Positions 34,251 through 44,398 of a stretch of 64,000 nucleotides of DNA are shown here, piece by piece. The position numbers were made by a program, and so were the translations under genes. The DNA comes from Xanthomonas sp. 3793 (GTDB lineage Bacteria; Pseudomonadota; Gammaproteobacteria; Xanthomonadales; Xanthomonadaceae): the NCBI RefSeq assembly GCF_024806835.1, contig NZ_JANTYU010000002.1, forward strand, positions 248,001 through 312,000, written 5' to 3'. The notes beneath the pieces are model-generated. The model worked only from the letters and a program-made list of their open reading frames with translations. It ran no database searches and had not been told where the DNA came from. Position 1 is the first letter of the stretch, and each line of letters opens with the position of its first letter.

Positions 34251-36371
34251 ATGAAGCTGCGTCACGCCGTGCTGCCTTTGTGTCTGTTGGCTGTCTTGCC
34301 AACCCTTGCCGCTGCGCGCGGTTTCGATGTGCGCGACATGGTCGCGCTGGATCGGGTGTCCTCGCCCACGCTCAGCCCCGATGGCAGCGTGGTGCTGTTC
34401 GCCAAACGCCAGGCCAAGACCGCCAATGGCAAGCCGGCCACCGGCCTGTGGGTGCGCAATCTGCGTACTCGCGATCTGTCGCCGCCCAAGCGGCTCACCC
34501 CGGAAGGCTGGAACGTCAACAGCCCGGCGCTGTCGCCCGATGGCAAGACGGCGTACTTCCTCAGCAGCAAATCCGGCAGCCAGCAGCTGTATGCGCAACC
34601 GCTGGCCGGCGGCACCCCGCAGCAGCTCACCGCGTTTGCGGTGGACGTGGACAGCTACAAGCTTTCCCCGGACGGCAAGCGCATCGCCTTCAGTGCGGGC
34701 GTGTTTCAGGACTGCGGCTCGGACCTGGAGTGCACCAAGAAAAAGCTCGCCAGCGTAAAGAATGCCAAGGCCAGCGGCGTGGTGTACGACCAGCTGTTCG
34801 TGCGCCATTGGGACACCTGGAACGATGGCCGTCGCAACACCTTGTTCGTCTCCGAGCTGCCCGCAACCGGCGCCAAACCGGTGGTTGGTGCCTCGGCGAT
34901 CAGCGCCACGTTGGCGGGCGATGCACCGTCCAAGCCGTTCGGCGGCAATGACGACTACACCTGGTCGCCCGATGGCAGCAGCGTGGTTGCCAGCGTGCGC
35001 ATCCCGCAGCCGCATGGTCCGGAGGCCGGCAAGAATGCCAAGGCTGCCGCCAAGTCCACCGGCAACGACGAGCCGTGGCAGACCAACTTCGACCTGTACC
35101 GCCTGGATGCGGCCGGCAAGGCGGCGCCGGTCAATTTGACTGCCGCCAACCCGGCCTGGGACGCCGGCCCGGTGTTCAGTGCCGACGGCAAGACGCTGTA
35201 CTACCGCGCGATGAAGCGCCCGGGTTTCGAGGCCGACCGTTTCGGCCTGATGGCGATGGATGTGGCCAGCGGCAAGACGCGCGAGATCGCGCCAAAGTGG
35301 GATCGCTCGGCCGGTGAAATCGTCCTTGCCGATGACGGCAGCAGCATCTACACCAGTGCCGATGACCTGGGCGAACATCCGCTGTTCAAGATCGACATCG
35401 CCAGCGGCGAAGCGACCAAGCTGGTGGGCGAGGGCAGCGTGCATGCGCCGACGCTGGCCGGCAGCACGCTGGCGTTCACCCGCAACTCGCTCAAGAGCGG
35501 CGACCAGGTGTTCGTCAGCGACGTGCAGGGGCAGGGCCTGCGTGCGATCACCCAGAGCGCCGGCGAGCTGCTGCCGGACGTGCAGTTCGGCGACTACGAG
35601 CAGTTCCAGTTCAAGGGCTGGAACAACGACACCGTGCACGGCTACGTGGTCAAGCCGTACAACTACCAGGAAGGCAAGACCTACCCGGTTGCGTTCCTGA
35701 TCCATGGCGGGCCGCAGGGCAGCTTCGGCAACGGCTGGAGCAACCGCTGGAATCCGCAGACCTACGCCGGCCAGGGCTACGCGGTGGTGATGATCGACTT
35801 CCATGGCTCCACCGGCTACGGCCAGGACTTCACCGACGCGATCAGCCAGCATTGGGGCGACCGCCCGCTGGAAGACCTGCAAAAAGGCTGGAGTGCTGCG
35901 CAGAAGCAGTACGGCTTCCTCAACGGCGACAAGGCGTGCGCGCTGGGTGCCAGCTACGGCGGCTACATGGTCTATTGGATGGCAGGCAACTGGAACCAGC
36001 CGTGGAAGTGCCTGGTCGATCACGACGGCGTGTTCGACAACCGCACCATGGGCTACGCCACCGAGGAACTGTGGTTCAGCGAGTGGGAAAACGGCGGCAC
36101 CCCGTGGCAGAACCCGGCCGGCTACGAGAAGTTCAACCCGGTGCTGCACGTGGACAAGTGGAAAGTGCCGATGCTTGTCATCCACGGCCAGCAGGATTTC
36201 CGCATCCCGGTCGAGCAGGGCCTGGCCGCGTTCACCGCGTTGCAGCGCAAGGGCATCGACTCCAAGTTCCTGTACTTCCCCGACGAGAACCACTGGGTGC
36301 TCAAGCCGGATAACAGCGTGCTATGGCACGACACGGTCAATGCCTGGTTGAAACAGCATATCGGCCAGTAG
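34251..36371 (+). CDS. S9 family prolyl oligopeptidase (acylaminoacyl-peptidase type)
   Basis: The protein has 706 residues. Signal peptide: KLRHAVLPLCLLAVLPTLAAA. A seven-bladed propeller-like N-terminal domain (repeated LSPDG motifs at about 40, 100, 150 and 240) precedes the alpha/beta-hydrolase domain. The triad is Ser in GASYGGYM, Asp in HGQQDFRIP and His in DENHWVLK. The oxyanion region is FLIHGGPQGSFGN. It should cleave short peptides in the periplasm, dipeptidyl- or acylaminoacyl-peptidase fashion. AGGA lies six bases before the ATG. A strong terminator follows 10 bases after the stop. Confidence 0.9.
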   Translation: MKLRHAVLPLCLLAVLPTLAAARGFDVRDMVALDRVSSPTLSPDGSVVLFAKRQAKTANGKPATGLWVRNLRTRDLSPPKRLTPEGWNVNSPALSPDGKTAYFLSSKSGSQQLYAQPLAGGTPQQLTAFAVDVDSYKLSPDGKRIAFSAGVFQDCGSDLECTKKKLASVKNAKASGVVYDQLFVRHWDTWNDGRRNTLFVSELPATGAKPVVGASAISATLAGDAPSKPFGGNDDYTWSPDGSSVVASVRIPQPHGPEAGKNAKAAAKSTGNDEPWQTNFDLYRLDAAGKAAPVNLTAANPAWDAGPVFSADGKTLYYRAMKRPGFEADRFGLMAMDVASGKTREIAPKWDRSAGEIVLADDGSSIYTSADDLGEHPLFKIDIASGEATKLVGEGSVHAPTLAGSTLAFTRNSLKSGDQVFVSDVQGQGLRAITQSAGELLPDVQFGDYEQFQFKGWNNDTVHGYVVKPYNYQEGKTYPVAFLIHGGPQGSFGNGWSNRWNPQTYAGQGYAVVMIDFHGSTGYGQDFTDAISQHWGDRPLEDLQKGWSAAQKQYGFLNGDKACALGASYGGYMVYWMAGNWNQPWKCLVDHDGVFDNRTMGYATEELWFSEWENGGTPWQNPAGYEKFNPVLHVDKWKVPMLVIHGQQDFRIPVEQGLAAFTALQRKGIDSKFLYFPDENHWVLKPDNSVLWHDTVNAWLKQHIGQ

Positions 36372-36380
36372 TGCTTTAAA

Positions 36381-36422
36381 ACACCGGCATGCCGCCTTGC
36401 CGCGGCGTGCCGGTGTTTTTTT
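36381..36422 (+). terminator. Rho-independent terminator of the S9 peptidase gene
   Basis: ACACCGGCATGCCGC pairs with GCGGCGTGCCGGTGT (one G-T wobble) and is followed by a run of eight T. It starts 10 bases after the stop codon. Confidence 0.9.
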
Positions 36423-36869
36423 GTGTCGCGGTCAGTCGCCGCAACAGACGGGTGCCGCTGCCGATCGAAGATTCGGCAACTGCGTATTGCCCAGGAATGG
36501 CTGGTGTCGCGTTAAAGCCGCTGATAAACCTGCTGTGCTACCGCCAGGTGGGCGCCACCGGCGCGAGGGGCAGCATGTCCCACTCGTAAACGCCGGTTTC
36601 TCCGCGCCGTCCCCCCGACAACTGCTCGCCAAGTCTTTTGGCCGCGGTTCGATGCTGGAAAGGCAGGTTGTTGCAGCGCTCGCTCAAGCAATACCTTGTG
36701 CCGCCGATATGGTCGCAGTCGAGTGCGCTTGCGGCTCGCTGCTGGATAACCGGTGATGAAATGGCTGTTGAGCGCCTGCGGGCAGCATCGCCCCGTCGTC
36801 ATGTCGGCGTGTCAAAATAGCGCTTCTTTAACTTTCCCCATCCCTGCCAGGATCGCAAGGATCTTTTGC
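36423..36869. other. Intergenic region, no gene seen
   Basis: These 447 bases lie between the terminator and the next gene. Open frames on both strands have no family-like sequence. The AAGGA ribosome site of the exported hypothetical protein lies at the right end. Confidence 0.5.
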
Positions 36870-37355
36870 ATGCGCACGTTCGTCCGCCCAGCCTTCCTTG
36901 GACTTGCCCTCATCTTCAGCCCTGCCTGGAGCGCCGCACCGCGGCCTGCGGCGGCGGTGACTGCACGTGCGCCTGTGACTGCGGCGCCCGCCGTTGCCAA
37001 CGCGACGGACGCCGACAACAGCGAGCTGCTGGTGCCGTTGCCGGCGACCCTCAAGCCAGGCATGAGCTATCGCGCGTTTTCGCAGGCGATCGCCGCGCAG
37101 GGCTGGCAGCCGGTCGACCCGCTGGCGGCAGATAGCTGCATGGCCGCGGGCGACTGCGCAATCGAATTCGTAGCGCCTACTGCCGGTGCGCGTCTGCGCG
37201 TACAGGTGGGCTCGCAATCGGGTGCGGCAGTGGTGCAGGCCTGGGCAGCGCGGCGGACGCCGGCCGATCGCATGGGCGCCACCAGTGCGTCCATCGACGC
37301 TCCGAAGGACGCCCCGGCTGCAGTCAGCGGCGCTGTGGCCGAACAGCCGCGCTGA
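36870..37355 (+). CDS. Exported hypothetical protein
   Basis: The protein has 161 residues from the ATG at 36870, which has AAGGA eight bases upstream; the frame is open earlier but only this start gives a signal peptide (RPAFLGLALIFSPAWSA). After an Ala/Pro/Val-rich linker the folded part is about residues 50-135 (LLVPLPATLKPGMSYRAFSQ, QGWQPVDPLAADSCMAAGDC, RLRVQVGSQSGAAVVQAW), with two cysteines that could form a disulfide. No known domain is recognised. It precedes the PAS-AraC regulator by 134 bases on the same strand. Confidence 0.75.
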   Translation: MRTFVRPAFLGLALIFSPAWSAAPRPAAAVTARAPVTAAPAVANATDADNSELLVPLPATLKPGMSYRAFSQAIAAQGWQPVDPLAADSCMAAGDCAIEFVAPTAGARLRVQVGSQSGAAVVQAWAARRTPADRMGATSASIDAPKDAPAAVSGAVAEQPR

Positions 37356-37489
37356 GCGTCTGCCAGCGTAGCGACAGGCGCGGCGTATCATGCGGTTGCG
37401 CACCGGTGGTGCGTGCAGGCGCTGGTGCGTCACTGCAACGTTGCGCCTCTCCTGGCCCCGAGTCTCTCGTACCGCATGAATCCTCCCGC

Positions 37490-38221
37490 ATGAAGAGCAT
37501 CGATCCTGCCGATCTGGAAGCGCTGTTCGATGCGGTGCCGGACGTGTTGTTCTTCGTCAAGGACCGCGAGGGTCGCTATACCCACGTCAACCAGACCATG
37601 TTGCGGCGCCTGGGCCTGAAGTCGCGCAAGGAATTGATCGGCAAGCGCGTTGCCGAGGTTTACCCGAGCGGACTGGGCGCCAACTACGCCAATCAGGACG
37701 AGCAGGTGCTGGCCGGTGAGGTGATCGACAACCTGCTGGAACTGCATCTGTTCGCCAATCGCGAGCCGGGCTGGTGCCTCACCTGTAAACGCCCGCTGCT
37801 GGTCGACGGCAAGGTGCAGGGCATCATCGGCATCTCGCGCGATCTGGGCCCGCAGGATGGGCACGAATCGCAGTACGAAAAGCTCCGCCTTGCCTTGGCA
37901 TATCTCAATGCCAATTACGCGCAAAACGTGCGCATGCAGGCATTGGTGGAGATCACCGGGTTTTCGATGTCCAAGCTGCAACGCTCGTTCCGCAAGGTGT
38001 TCCAGCTCACGCCACAGCAGGTGCTGGCCAAGTTGCGCCTGCAGATGGCCATGCATTTGCTGCATGGGAACAAGAGCCTGACCGAAATCGGCCATGCCTG
38101 CGGTTTCAGCGATCAGAGCGCGTTTGCCCGGCAGTTCAAGCAAGCGGCGGGCATGACGCCGCGCGAGTACCGCGCGCTGGCAACTGTGCAGCAATACGTA
38201 CCGCTGCCTGCGCTCGAATGA
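37490..38221 (+). CDS. AraC-family transcriptional regulator with N-terminal PAS domain
   Basis: The protein has 243 residues. Residues 8-120 form a PAS domain (LFDAVPDVLFFVKDREGRYT, NQTMLRRLGLKSRKELIGKR, CLTCKRPLLVDGKVQGIIGI). Residues 140-235 form the AraC double helix-turn-helix (MQALVEITGFSMSKLQRSFR, KSLTEIGHACGFSDQSAFAR, GMTPREYRAL). PAS-AraC fusions sense a small ligand or redox state rather than a sugar. ATG 37490 is used; the frame is open 28 codons further upstream without a ribosome site. The target genes are not evident from context. Confidence 0.88.
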   Translation: MKSIDPADLEALFDAVPDVLFFVKDREGRYTHVNQTMLRRLGLKSRKELIGKRVAEVYPSGLGANYANQDEQVLAGEVIDNLLELHLFANREPGWCLTCKRPLLVDGKVQGIIGISRDLGPQDGHESQYEKLRLALAYLNANYAQNVRMQALVEITGFSMSKLQRSFRKVFQLTPQQVLAKLRLQMAMHLLHGNKSLTEIGHACGFSDQSAFARQFKQAAGMTPREYRALATVQQYVPLPALE

Positions 38222-38261
38222 CGGGCTTCGCCGTTGCGCGCATGCGCTATCGAGGGAAGAA

Positions 38262-38795
38262 ATGACGCATCTGCAATGGATTGAGTCAGGAGGTGGGCCG
38301 CTTGTTCTCCTGCATGCGACGTCTTTGTCCGACTGGTCGGGCACTGGGCCTTCCTTAAGCCACAGCGGCACGACCGACTACGCGCGTGCCTGCATGATCG
38401 ATGACGAACTCGGTCTGGTGGAGGCCGCCTCCGGCTACGCGTTGGTGCTGGGCGATGAGCCCGATCGGACGTCGCTGATCGAACGCGATGCGGCGGTATT
38501 CATTGTCCGATGGCGCTGGGCGCCGTCGGAAGATGCCTTGCTGTCAGCGCTGTACAGTGCGCTGCCTACGCTGGAATTCGCTGTGGCAGGAATTTTTTCC
38601 ACGCGTCCTGGCGCGCACGTTCTGTTCGATTCCGCGGCGCCTGGTGCGCATGTGGATGCGGACAGGTCCGACGCGCTGGGTATCAGCCTGGCGGTGCCGC
38701 GGCTTTCACTTGCAAGCGCAGCCTTCCAGCCCTCCTCCAAGATCTGCGCTCTGATTCATCGCCTCGCGCCTGACGACACCAGCGCAGCTGGCTGA
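38262..38795 (+). CDS. Imm21-like immunity protein
   Basis: The 177-residue protein begins THLQWIESGGGPLVLLHATS, followed by DYARACMIDDELGLVEAASG and YALVLGDEPDRTSLI, the pattern I know from Imm21, a bacterial polymorphic-toxin immunity family. No signal peptide or membrane helix, so it is cytoplasmic. Immunity genes normally sit beside a toxin; no toxin or toxin C-terminal domain is present within several kilobases on either side. It may be an orphan that protects against toxins of competitors. It lies 40 bases downstream of the PAS-AraC gene and may share its transcript. Confidence 0.65.
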   Translation: MTHLQWIESGGGPLVLLHATSLSDWSGTGPSLSHSGTTDYARACMIDDELGLVEAASGYALVLGDEPDRTSLIERDAAVFIVRWRWAPSEDALLSALYSALPTLEFAVAGIFSTRPGAHVLFDSAAPGAHVDADRSDALGISLAVPRLSLASAAFQPSSKICALIHRLAPDDTSAAG

Positions 38796-39074
38796 GGTCG
38801 ATCGGGACGCCTGCTGCGACTAATCATTCTTGATCGTTCTCTCAGGTTCTGAGGTGGCATCGATGTATTGATGCATCAGAAACCGGGTTCCAAGCAGTCA
38901 TGCGAACTGCCTGGCCGAACAACCCGCTCCACTCTCTGGCGGCTGTTCCCCGCTCTTGGACACCTGCTACACGCAGGCGATAAGGCGACAGGTATTTCTC
39001 TGCAATACGCCCCCGGGCGCGAGCGACATCCATGACGTCACCAGTGTCCGGGGGCGCGGTTTGCGTTAACGCGG

Positions 39075-41180
39075 TCATGCCAACATGCGCACCTTCGGTT
39101 CGCGTGCCCATTGGCGGGTCTTGGCTGCGGCGATGAAGGCTTTGGTGTCGGCAGCCGGGACGATACCGGCATCCTTGCCGACATTGCCTGCCTTGAGCAG
39201 CAGCTGCGCGCCATCGTCGAAGGCAATCGCCTTCAAATGCGCCCAGGCATTGCTGACGAAGTCCAATGCCGCAGATTCGTTGGTCAGCAGCTTTGCCGCT
39301 TCCGACGACAGCAACACGGCCACCGCATCGAACACGATCGACGGTGTGCCGGCCAACTGGCCATCGGCGGCCAGCTGCTTGCCATCGCTGAGTTTGGCGC
39401 CGCCGAGTTTGGGTGCGACGATCTTCACCGTTGCGCCGGCTGCTTCGGCGGCTTTGCGCACGGCCTTGATCGCCGCGGCATCCGATCCGTCGTGGATCAG
39501 GATGCCCACCGTGCGTCCCTGCAAGGTGTCTTTCATCTTGCCGATCAATTGCAGCGCAGGCGACAGCGGCATGTCGGTGGGCGCAACCGCTGCAGGAGGT
39601 GCGGGCGGCAGCTTGGTCATCCCCATGCCGTCGGCCACGCGCTGTGCCAATGCCGGGTCGACATGACGCAGATGACCCACGATGGCTTCGCGCACATGCG
39701 CGGTTTCGACCTTGGACAGTTCAAACACCAGCGCCGACGCCATATGCGCCTGCTCCGGTGCCGTCTGGCTGCGATAGAACAGCCGTGCCTGGCTGTAGTG
39801 GTCGGCAAAACTCTCTGCGCGCACGCGGCCCTTTGCGCCATCTTCCGCAGGCGTGGCATGGCTGGGGAATCCACGCAGCGCCTCACGCGGCGCATCGGCC
39901 TGCAGCGAACTGGGTTCGTAGGCAACGCGTCCCTTCGGTACACCCATCTGCATATGCCCATCGCGCTGGTTGTTGGCGAACGGGCACTTGGGCGCATTGA
40001 TCGGGATCTGATGGAAATTCGGCCCGCCCAGACGGCTCAGCTGCGTATCCAGGTACGAGAACAGACGGCCCTGCAGCAGGGGATCGTTGCTGAAATCGAT
40101 GCCGGGAACGATGTTGGCCGGGCAGTACGCCACCTGTTCGGTTTCCGCAAAGAAGTTGTCCGGCCAGCGGTCCAGCACCATGCGGCCGACGATCTGCAGC
40201 GGCACCAGTTCCTCGGGAATGACCTTGGTCGAATCCAGATGGTCGAACGGGAATGCCTCGGCTTCGGCCTCGGTGAACAGCTGTACGCCAAGTTCCCACT
40301 CCGGGAAGTCGCCGTTTTGAATCGACTCGAACAGATCGCGTCGCTGAAAGTCGGGGTCGGCACCGGCCAGCTTCACTGCCTCGTCCCAGATGGTCGACTG
40401 CAGGCCCAGCTTGGGGCGCCAATGGAACTTGACGAAGGTGCTCTCGCCGGCTTCGTTGAGGAAGCGGAAGCTGTGGATGCCGAAGCCTTCGATCATGCGC
40501 AGCGAGCGCGGGATGGTGCGGTCGCTCATCGCCCACATGATCATGTGCATCGATTCGGGGGTGAGCGAAATGAAATCCCAAAACGTGTCATGCGCGCTGG
40601 CTGCCTGCGGGAAGCCGCGGTCCGGTTCCATCTTCACTGCATGGATCAGGTCCGGGAACTTCATCGAATCCTGGATGAAGAACACCGGGATGTTGTTGCC
40701 CACCAGATCCCAGTTGCCTTCCTTGGTGTAGAACTTCACCGCGAATCCGCGCACATCGCGCGGCGTGTCCACCGAGCCGGCGCCACCGGCGACGGTCGAA
40801 AAACGCGTGAACAACGGAGTCTTCTCGCCGACCTCGGTAAAGATCTTGGCGGTGGTGTACTGACTCAGCGATTTGGTCAACTCGAAGTAGCCATGCGCGG
40901 CGCTGCCGCGCGCATGCACGATGCGCTCGGGGATGCGTTCGTGATCGAAGTGGGTGATCTTCTCGCGCAGGATGAAGTCTTCCAGCAACGTCGGCCCGCG
41001 CGGTGTGGCGCGCAGCGAATTCTGGTTGTCGCCAACCGGAATGCCCTGGTTGGTGGTCAATTGCGGATGCGAGCCGCCGGCTTTCTGATGCAGTTCGTCG
41101 CCGGTGCCGCGCAACTCGTGCGCGTTGGCGGAACTACCGACAGAAGGAACCTGTGCGGATTTGCTTGGGGATTTGGCCAT
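39075..41180 (-). CDS. katE: Large-subunit catalase, HPII type
   Basis: The protein has 701 residues from ATG 41180, which has GGAG six bases upstream; a GTG four codons earlier lies at that ribosome site. Catalase core: [20 protein letters not shown] with the distal His, [14 protein letters not shown] with the Asn, and [18 protein letters not shown] with the proximal Tyr. The C-terminal 170 residues are the flavodoxin-like domain specific to clade 2 large catalases ([20 protein letters not shown]). It removes hydrogen peroxide in the cytoplasm and is typically stationary-phase or stress induced. Monocistronic. Confidence 0.94.
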   Translation of the reverse strand: MAKSPSKSAQVPSVGSSANAHELRGTGDELHQKAGGSHPQLTTNQGIPVGDNQNSLRATPRGPTLLEDFILREKITHFDHERIPERIVHARGSAAHGYFELTKSLSQYTTAKIFTEVGEKTPLFTRFSTVAGGAGSVDTPRDVRGFAVKFYTKEGNWDLVGNNIPVFFIQDSMKFPDLIHAVKMEPDRGFPQAASAHDTFWDFISLTPESMHMIMWAMSDRTIPRSLRMIEGFGIHSFRFLNEAGESTFVKFHWRPKLGLQSTIWDEAVKLAGADPDFQRRDLFESIQNGDFPEWELGVQLFTEAEAEAFPFDHLDSTKVIPEELVPLQIVGRMVLDRWPDNFFAETEQVAYCPANIVPGIDFSNDPLLQGRLFSYLDTQLSRLGGPNFHQIPINAPKCPFANNQRDGHMQMGVPKGRVAYEPSSLQADAPREALRGFPSHATPAEDGAKGRVRAESFADHYSQARLFYRSQTAPEQAHMASALVFELSKVETAHVREAIVGHLRHVDPALAQRVADGMGMTKLPPAPPAAVAPTDMPLSPALQLIGKMKDTLQGRTVGILIHDGSDAAAIKAVRKAAEAAGATVKIVAPKLGGAKLSDGKQLAADGQLAGTPSIVFDAVAVLLSSEAAKLLTNESAALDFVSNAWAHLKAIAFDDGAQLLLKAGNVGKDAGIVPAADTKAFIAAAKTRQWAREPKVRMLA

Positions 41181-41396
41181 GGGGGACTCCACGTTGGCGG
41201 GCTTGAGGATGCGGGCTATCCAACCGAGCCTGGGAGTGGCGCTGTTAAACGGATGTGTCTACATGCGAGCAAACACTCACACGCGTGCGCTTTGCATGGC
41301 CAAGCGTGCGCGACCGCGCGTTGTGCATTGCCAGCAGGCCACATGCGTAATTCGAAGCCGCCACATCCACCGCGATGCACGACCCAGCGTGCGGAT

Positions 41397-42251
41397 CTAC
41401 AACAGATCCAGCGGCTGTTTGCGCGTGGGCGGCGGGAACGCGCTATCCAGGGCGGCAAGATCCTGCGCATCCAGCTGCAAGGTACACGCCGCGGCGTTTT
41501 CACGCACATGCGCGGGTGTGCCCGATTCGGGGATGGCGATCACCTGGCCGCTGCGGATCGCCCACGCCAATGCCACTGCGGTGGCTGCCACGCCACGTCG
41601 TGCGCCGATGGCATGCAGCACCGGATGATCGAGCAAGGCGCGGCTACCCAGCGGCGAGTACGCCATGACCGTCACCTCATGCTCGGCGCACCACGGCAGC
41701 AGATCGAATTCGATCCCGCGGCTGCCGGCGTGATACAGCACTTGATTGACCAGGCAGCGCTGTCCGCCATCGATGCGCCACAGATCCTGCATATCGTCCA
41801 CATCGAAATTCGACACGCCCCAATCGCGGATCTTGCCGGCGTCGCGCAAGGCTTCAAACGCCGCGACCACCTCGGCAAGATCGCTGCCGCCGCGCCAGTG
41901 CAGCAGGTACAGATCCAGCGTACGTACGCCGAGCCGCTGCAGGCTGGCTTCGCAGGCGCGTGCAATGCCGCGCGCGCTCGCATTGCCCGGCAGCACCTTG
42001 GACACCAGATACGGTGCCTGTGCGCTGTCGATGGCCTGGCCAATCAACTGCTCGGAACGGCCGTTGCCGTACATCTCGGCGGTGTCGATCAAGCGCATGC
42101 CAAGCTGCTGGCCGGTCCGCAACGCCTCGATCTCCTGTTGTGGCGGATGCCGGCCCTGGCCCAGATTCCACGAGCCCAGGCCAAGTGCAGCGACACGACG
42201 CCCGGTGCGCAGCAGCACCTCGGGACAGGGGGATGAGATGGATGTGGACAT
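41397..42251 (-). CDS. Aldo/keto reductase
   Basis: The protein has 284 residues from ATG 42251 with GGAG ahead; the frame stays open far upstream but without homology-like sequence. It has the (beta/alpha)8 AKR pattern: LGLGSWNLGQG, DTAEMYGNGRSE (Asp and Tyr of the tetrad), LVSKVLP (Lys) and LYLLHWRGG (His). The C-terminal VIAIPESGTPAHVREN binds NADPH. It should reduce aldehydes or ketones; the natural substrate is not readable. The upstream esterase gene ends about 100 bases before it on the same strand, so co-transcription is likely. Confidence 0.9.
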   Translation of the reverse strand: MSTSISSPCPEVLLRTGRRVAALGLGSWNLGQGRHPPQQEIEALRTGQQLGMRLIDTAEMYGNGRSEQLIGQAIDSAQAPYLVSKVLPGNASARGIARACEASLQRLGVRTLDLYLLHWRGGSDLAEVVAAFEALRDAGKIRDWGVSNFDVDDMQDLWRIDGGQRCLVNQVLYHAGSRGIEFDLLPWCAEHEVTVMAYSPLGSRALLDHPVLHAIGARRGVAATAVALAWAIRSGQVIAIPESGTPAHVRENAAACTLQLDAQDLAALDSAFPPPTRKQPLDLL

Positions 42252-42351
42252 GGAACACTCCCGTAACGTTGATTGCAGACAACTGAGCGACGCCGACACT
42301 GCGGCACCCGCATCCGCGTCGCCGACGCATTTCGCTGCGGCGACGAGACCC

Positions 42352-44022
42352 TCATCGTTGACCATCGCCTGTGAGGTCCGGCTGATGCTGTTGCATACGC
42401 GACGGTAGCGGGAGTGCAGCAGCCTGTGCATGTGCATCCCAGAACGCGCAGCGGTGCCGCTGTACGAAGTCGGGTGTGGTGCCGATCCTGCGCGGGGACA
42501 GTGTCAACGGCATGTCGCCCTCCAGGCGCGGCCACAGCGGTCGTCCGCCACCGTTGGGATCGCCAGTGCGGGCGAACGCACCCCAATAGTCCTGGAACGT
42601 GTTGGAAAACGCCTGTTGCGCGGCACTGAACTGCGGGTCGCCACTGAGCACCCAGGGGCGCTGGAACAGGTACACCAGCTCGGAGGCGTGATACGCGCCC
42701 AATGGGCGCGAGAACGGCAGGCGCCACAGGCCGTATGGCGCCTGTGGGTCGTCGAACTCATACGCATACACCGCCACATGCGTGCGCAACGCTTGCCCGA
42801 GGCGCCGCGTGGGGCAGGCGAAGCCGCCGTCGGTGACGATGTCGGCAAAGGCCTCCCAGCGCGATTGCGCCGCGACATCCGCATAGTGCGCCATGATCGG
42901 CGCCGGTGCCGCATACATGCGCTGGATGCGCGCCTCATAGCCGCTGCGCAGCGTCAGCTTGCCGATGTAGGACAGCAGTTGGGCGAACAGACGCCCCTCA
43001 TCGCGGTTGTTGCCGAGCAGTACCGGGACCTGCACATGCTGCGCACCGGCAATCGCCTCGGCGGGCGCCAGCGGCAGCACATCGCCGCCTGCCATCGGCG
43101 CCCAGGCGTCGCTGCCGGTCAGGCCGCGGCGTTGCGGTGTTGCATCGGCCAATGCATCGGCAGGAAGCCCGCGCAGGCAGGCTGCAGCATCTGTGTCATC
43201 TGTGCATCCCAGCGCGTGCGCCATGCGGGTGCCGCCGCTTTCGGCCTGCTGGCGTGCCACGCTCGAATCGGCGGCCAGGCAGCTGCCGCTCTGCAGGATC
43301 GCGCGCTGAAACAGGCCGCGCGCGCCCGGCGAGGCGAGCTGGTAACAGATGCTCCATGCGCCGGCGGATTCACCGAAGACGGTGACGTTGTACGGGTCGC
43401 CTCCGAAGGCGGCGATATTGCGTTGCACCCAGCGCAATGCGGCCTGTTGATCGAGCAATGCATATGCCCCTTCGCCTTCTTCGCGCAGACCCGGATGCGC
43501 GAAGAATCCGAAGACCCCCAGCCGGTAGTTGGGCGCCACCACGATGACGTCCTGCCGCGCCGCCAGTGCACTCAGGTCGTAGTCGACATTGCTGCCCAGC
43601 TCCAGCGCGCCGCCGTAGATCCACACCATCACTGCGCGCGGATGTGCCGGCGCCGGGCCGGGCGGGGCGTAGATGTTCAAGGTGAGGCAGTCTTCGGAGA
43701 GGTTCTTTTGCCCGAAGCGATAGCGCGACAGGCAGGCTGGTCCGGCTTGTGTTGCCTCGCGTACATCCTTCCAGGCCGTTGCCGGCTGCGGCGCGCGAAA
43801 GCGCAACGCGCCCACCGGCGGCGCGGCGAACGGCACGCCCAGAAATGCCTTGCCTTGTGCGCTGGCCGCACCGCGCACCACGCCCGCATCGGTGCGCACC
43901 AGCTCGGCACGCGCATCGGGCGCATGCACCAGTGCCGGCACTTCGCCGGGGCGGCGCGGTGCGCAGCCGATCAGCAGGCCGGTTGCCAACAGCAAGGTGC
44001 CGAGATGTTTCAGTGCAGGCAT
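42352..44022 (-). CDS. Type B carboxylesterase lipoprotein
   Basis: The protein has 556 residues. The N-terminus HLGTLLLATGLLIGC is a lipoprotein signal with the lipobox Cys at about 20. The esterase fold follows: AFLGVPFAAPPVGALRF, MVWIYGGALELGS (oxyanion hole), catalytic Ser in VTVFGESAGAWS, Glu in NNRDEGRLFA and His in AYHASELVYLF. Family members hydrolyse carboxylic esters, e.g. p-nitrobenzyl esters or plant-derived acyl groups. Presumably anchored to a membrane facing the periplasm. Confidence 0.9.
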   Translation of the reverse strand: MPALKHLGTLLLATGLLIGCAPRRPGEVPALVHAPDARAELVRTDAGVVRGAASAQGKAFLGVPFAAPPVGALRFRAPQPATAWKDVREATQAGPACLSRYRFGQKNLSEDCLTLNIYAPPGPAPAHPRAVMVWIYGGALELGSNVDYDLSALAARQDVIVVAPNYRLGVFGFFAHPGLREEGEGAYALLDQQAALRWVQRNIAAFGGDPYNVTVFGESAGAWSICYQLASPGARGLFQRAILQSGSCLAADSSVARQQAESGGTRMAHALGCTDDTDAAACLRGLPADALADATPQRRGLTGSDAWAPMAGGDVLPLAPAEAIAGAQHVQVPVLLGNNRDEGRLFAQLLSYIGKLTLRSGYEARIQRMYAAPAPIMAHYADVAAQSRWEAFADIVTDGGFACPTRRLGQALRTHVAVYAYEFDDPQAPYGLWRLPFSRPLGAYHASELVYLFQRPWVLSGDPQFSAAQQAFSNTFQDYWGAFARTGDPNGGGRPLWPRLEGDMPLTLSPRRIGTTPDFVQRHRCAFWDAHAQAAALPLPSRMQQHQPDLTGDGQR

Positions 44023-44398
44023 GTGCAGGGATCTGCCATGTGGGGAGGGCGTTGGCCATCATGCCCATCGCACGTGTAGGCGAGGCAAACGCACGCGCCG
44101 TGCGTGCGCGGCATGCGTTGGGAGCCGCGTTCTGCGATGGCTCTGAAACAAGCCAGTGCAGGCGCACACCCTCTGCAAATGCGATGTCGATACATGCTGG
44201 CCGCTGCAGCGGCGGTTCTGGTAGCGACCGTGTCGCTGCCAGCATGTCGCTGCCGCGCGTTCGGTGGTGGTGCTGCCACCGGCGTTCGGTGGCCGTCGAT
44301 GTCGCCCTCTCGCGACTGTGGCTCGCATCGCATGACGCAACAAAAAACCCGGCTGTCTCACCAGCCGGGTTCGATGGTGACCGTCTCTGGTCTGTCAG
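44023..44398. other. Intergenic region with gcvP terminator
   Basis: These 376 bases separate the esterase gene (start at the left) from the end of gcvP. The only clear element is the terminator at 44342-44371. A plus-strand ATG at 44179 opens a short lipoprotein-like start (see rejected items). Confidence 0.6.
44342..44371 (-). terminator. Rho-independent terminator of gcvP
   Basis: On the minus strand AACCCGGCTG pairs perfectly with CAGCCGGGTT around a six-base loop, followed by a T run of six. It lies 28 bases after the gcvP stop codon. Confidence 0.9.

Noticed and set aside
37490-38795. PAS-AraC regulator and Imm21-like protein as a toxin-immunity pair
   Set aside because: The regulator has only PAS and helix-turn-helix domains and no toxin module.
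44179-44398. Plus-strand ATG with lipoprotein-like start (LAAAAAVLVATVSLPAC)
   Set aside because: The frame becomes Arg/Pro-rich after the Cys, runs through the gcvP terminator into antisense of gcvP, and has no clear ribosome site.
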